In this document: positions 63,214-64,000 of the stretch, piece after piece
Layout: each line of letters starts with the position of its first letter
Numbering within the stretch: the stretch's first letter is position 1
Assembly: GCF_009707865.1 (NCBI RefSeq)
Contig: NZ_WMBA01000022.1
Location: 40,196-104,195, forward strand
Length of the DNA stretch: 64,000 nucleotides
Source: Amycolatopsis pithecellobii
Lineage (GTDB): Bacteria; Actinomycetota; Actinomycetes; Mycobacteriales; Pseudonocardiaceae
Direction: 5' to 3'
Position numbers and translations under genes: made by a program
The notes under the pieces: generated by a model
What the model saw: the letters and a program-made list of their open reading frames with translations, nothing else
Told to the model about the DNA's origin: nothing
The model's database searches: none

Positions 63214-63751
63214 GCGGGCGACCACCTCGACCCCATCGACACCGCCGCAGCCGCCCTGACGCGCGCCGGTCTCGACCTCGCCCGGTACGGCGACTTCGCC
63301 CACGCCCGGCGCGAGCTGATCCGCCACCATCGCGGACACCCTGCGCGGCCGTGACGTGCCGGCCCGGATCGCCACCTTCGCCGCCTAGGCCGCGGTCGCC
63401 GTTTCACCGTCGCCTACGACGACACCACCGCAGACTTCCCCGGCCTGATGCGGACATCCCTGTCCGAACTGCGCCACGCCATCCACGGCGCACCTGGCTG
63501 AGGCACGGCTCGCCGGGCCACTCTCCGGATCATGACTCGTCACCGCCGCGAACGACGACGGCGTTGCCGCCGTGGACCTCCGGTGGCCGGCGGCCGAGGT
63601 CGTTGTGCAGAAACGGACCCGAGCCGGTCGCAGGCCTGATCGTCGGCGCGGCGGTCTTCGCCGTCGCCGTCGTGTACGGCATCAATGTGGTCATGCCGTT
63701 CGCGTTCGTCGTCGGGCTCAGCACTAGACGGTTGATTCCGTGAAGTTGGTG
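63214..63751. other. Gene debris between the IS481 and IS982-like elements
   Basis: Short open pieces are visible, for example RRFTVAYDDTTADFPGLMRT and a membrane-like tail IVGAAVFAVAVVYGINVV near 63640. None can be assigned. The region between 63726 and 63751 probably contains the left end of the IS982-like element. Confidence 0.4.
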
Positions 63752-64000
63752 TTAGTGGTCGTAGGCGGTGAGTGATCGTTTGCTGGTCAGGCCGGTGTTC
63801 CAGTTGTGCCAGATGCTTGCGGCCATGGCGAGGAGGCGTTGGGCGACGCGGGTGAACACGCCAGGAGGGGTGCGGCTGCCGTGGGCTTCCAGGTCAAGCT
63901 GGCCCTTGAGGGTCTGATTGACCGATTCGATGCGCTGGCGCACGCCGCCGAGGTTGCCGTTGCGGTAGGTCTCGTCCTTGCGGTCCGGGCGCAGCAGCCG
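63752..64000 (-). CDS. IS982-like transposase, C-terminal part (5' end beyond window)
   Basis: The last 82 codons of a transposase: DETYRNGNLGGVRQRIESVN, then TLKGQLDLEAHGSRTPPGVF, then TRVAQRLLAMAASIWHNWNT, ending SLTAYDH. RQRIES with its glutamate is the end of the catalytic core, and the tail is typical of actinobacterial IS982-type elements. The reading frame is open to the window edge, so integrity cannot be judged. Confidence 0.8.
   Translation of the reverse strand, partial: RLLRPDRKDETYRNGNLGGVRQRIESVNQTLKGQLDLEAHGSRTPPGVFTRVAQRLLAMAASIWHNWNTGLTSKRSLTAYDH

Noticed and set aside
1..64000. CRISPR arrays, tRNA, rRNA or phage genes
   Set aside because: No regularly spaced repeats, no cloverleaf-like or ribosomal sequence, and no structural phage proteins were seen on either strand.

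Overview
The window is high-GC actinobacterial DNA. GTG and TTG starts, deazaflavin/F420-type oxidoreductases, an NDMA-type alcohol dehydrogenase, a bacterial terpene synthase with its P450, and MmyB, IS481 and IS630 relics point to a soil actinomycete. Pseudonocardiales (Amycolatopsis-like) is my best guess, but no marker gene proves it. It is an accessory catabolic region: about 50 intact genes, at least a dozen decayed ones and many insertion-sequence remnants. No rRNA, tRNA or CRISPR array was seen.

Layout. (1) 1-6034, minus: an acyl-CoA catabolic operon (acyl-CoA dehydrogenase, two class III CoA-transferase/racemase proteins, MaoC, enoyl-CoA hydratase, ABC solute-binding lipoprotein), divergent from an IclR regulator. 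(2) 7.6-12.5 kb: a BBE-like FAD oxidoreductase, a Ddn-like protein and a secreted tripeptidyl-aminopeptidase-like hydrolase. (3) 12.98-14.0 kb: a fused wreck of an SDR and a TetR gene. (4) 14.0-27.5 kb: aldehyde and alcohol dehydrogenases, a three-part HyuA/HyuB/zinc-ribbon set resembling ATP-dependent ketone carboxylases, SDR, F420-type oxidoreductase, acyl-CoA ligase, enoyl-CoA hydratase and thiolase, read away from a TetR gene with a duplicated operator. (5) 30-35.6 kb: a GntR regulator and a two-component flavin monooxygenase module sharing a 12-bp operator. (6) 36.2-57 kb: an aromatic-acid island with Rieske oxygenases, ferredoxin reductases, an amidohydrolase, a Gfo/Idh dehydrogenase, a LigB-type extradiol dioxygenase, three tandem RraA-family genes, an IclR and a PaaX regulator, cut up by decayed IS630 and IS21 elements. 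(7) 57.8-60.2 kb: a terpene synthase/P450 pair. (8) 60.2-64 kb: gene debris, an Lrp-type regulator, an intact IS481-family element and the end of an IS982-like element.

The most striking signal is a 15-bp palindrome, TTCCG-N5-CGGAA. I found five copies, all between genes: in front of the 6-kb acyl-CoA operon, both intact Rieske genes and a secreted hydrolase, and between the LigB/RraA operon and a divergent acyl-CoA ligase/PaaX pair. It suggests one IclR-type regulon spanning the window. With the enzyme families present (Rieske demethylase/dioxygenase, LigB-, LigC-, LigJ- and LigK-like), it suggests meta-cleavage of a protocatechuate- or gallate-like aromatic acid. A second motif, ACTGTATGCAGT, occurs five times around the GntR/monooxygenase module. 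Several catabolic genes carry single frameshifts, some at G/C runs, so real decay and sequencing error must be told apart before the pathways are called functional.
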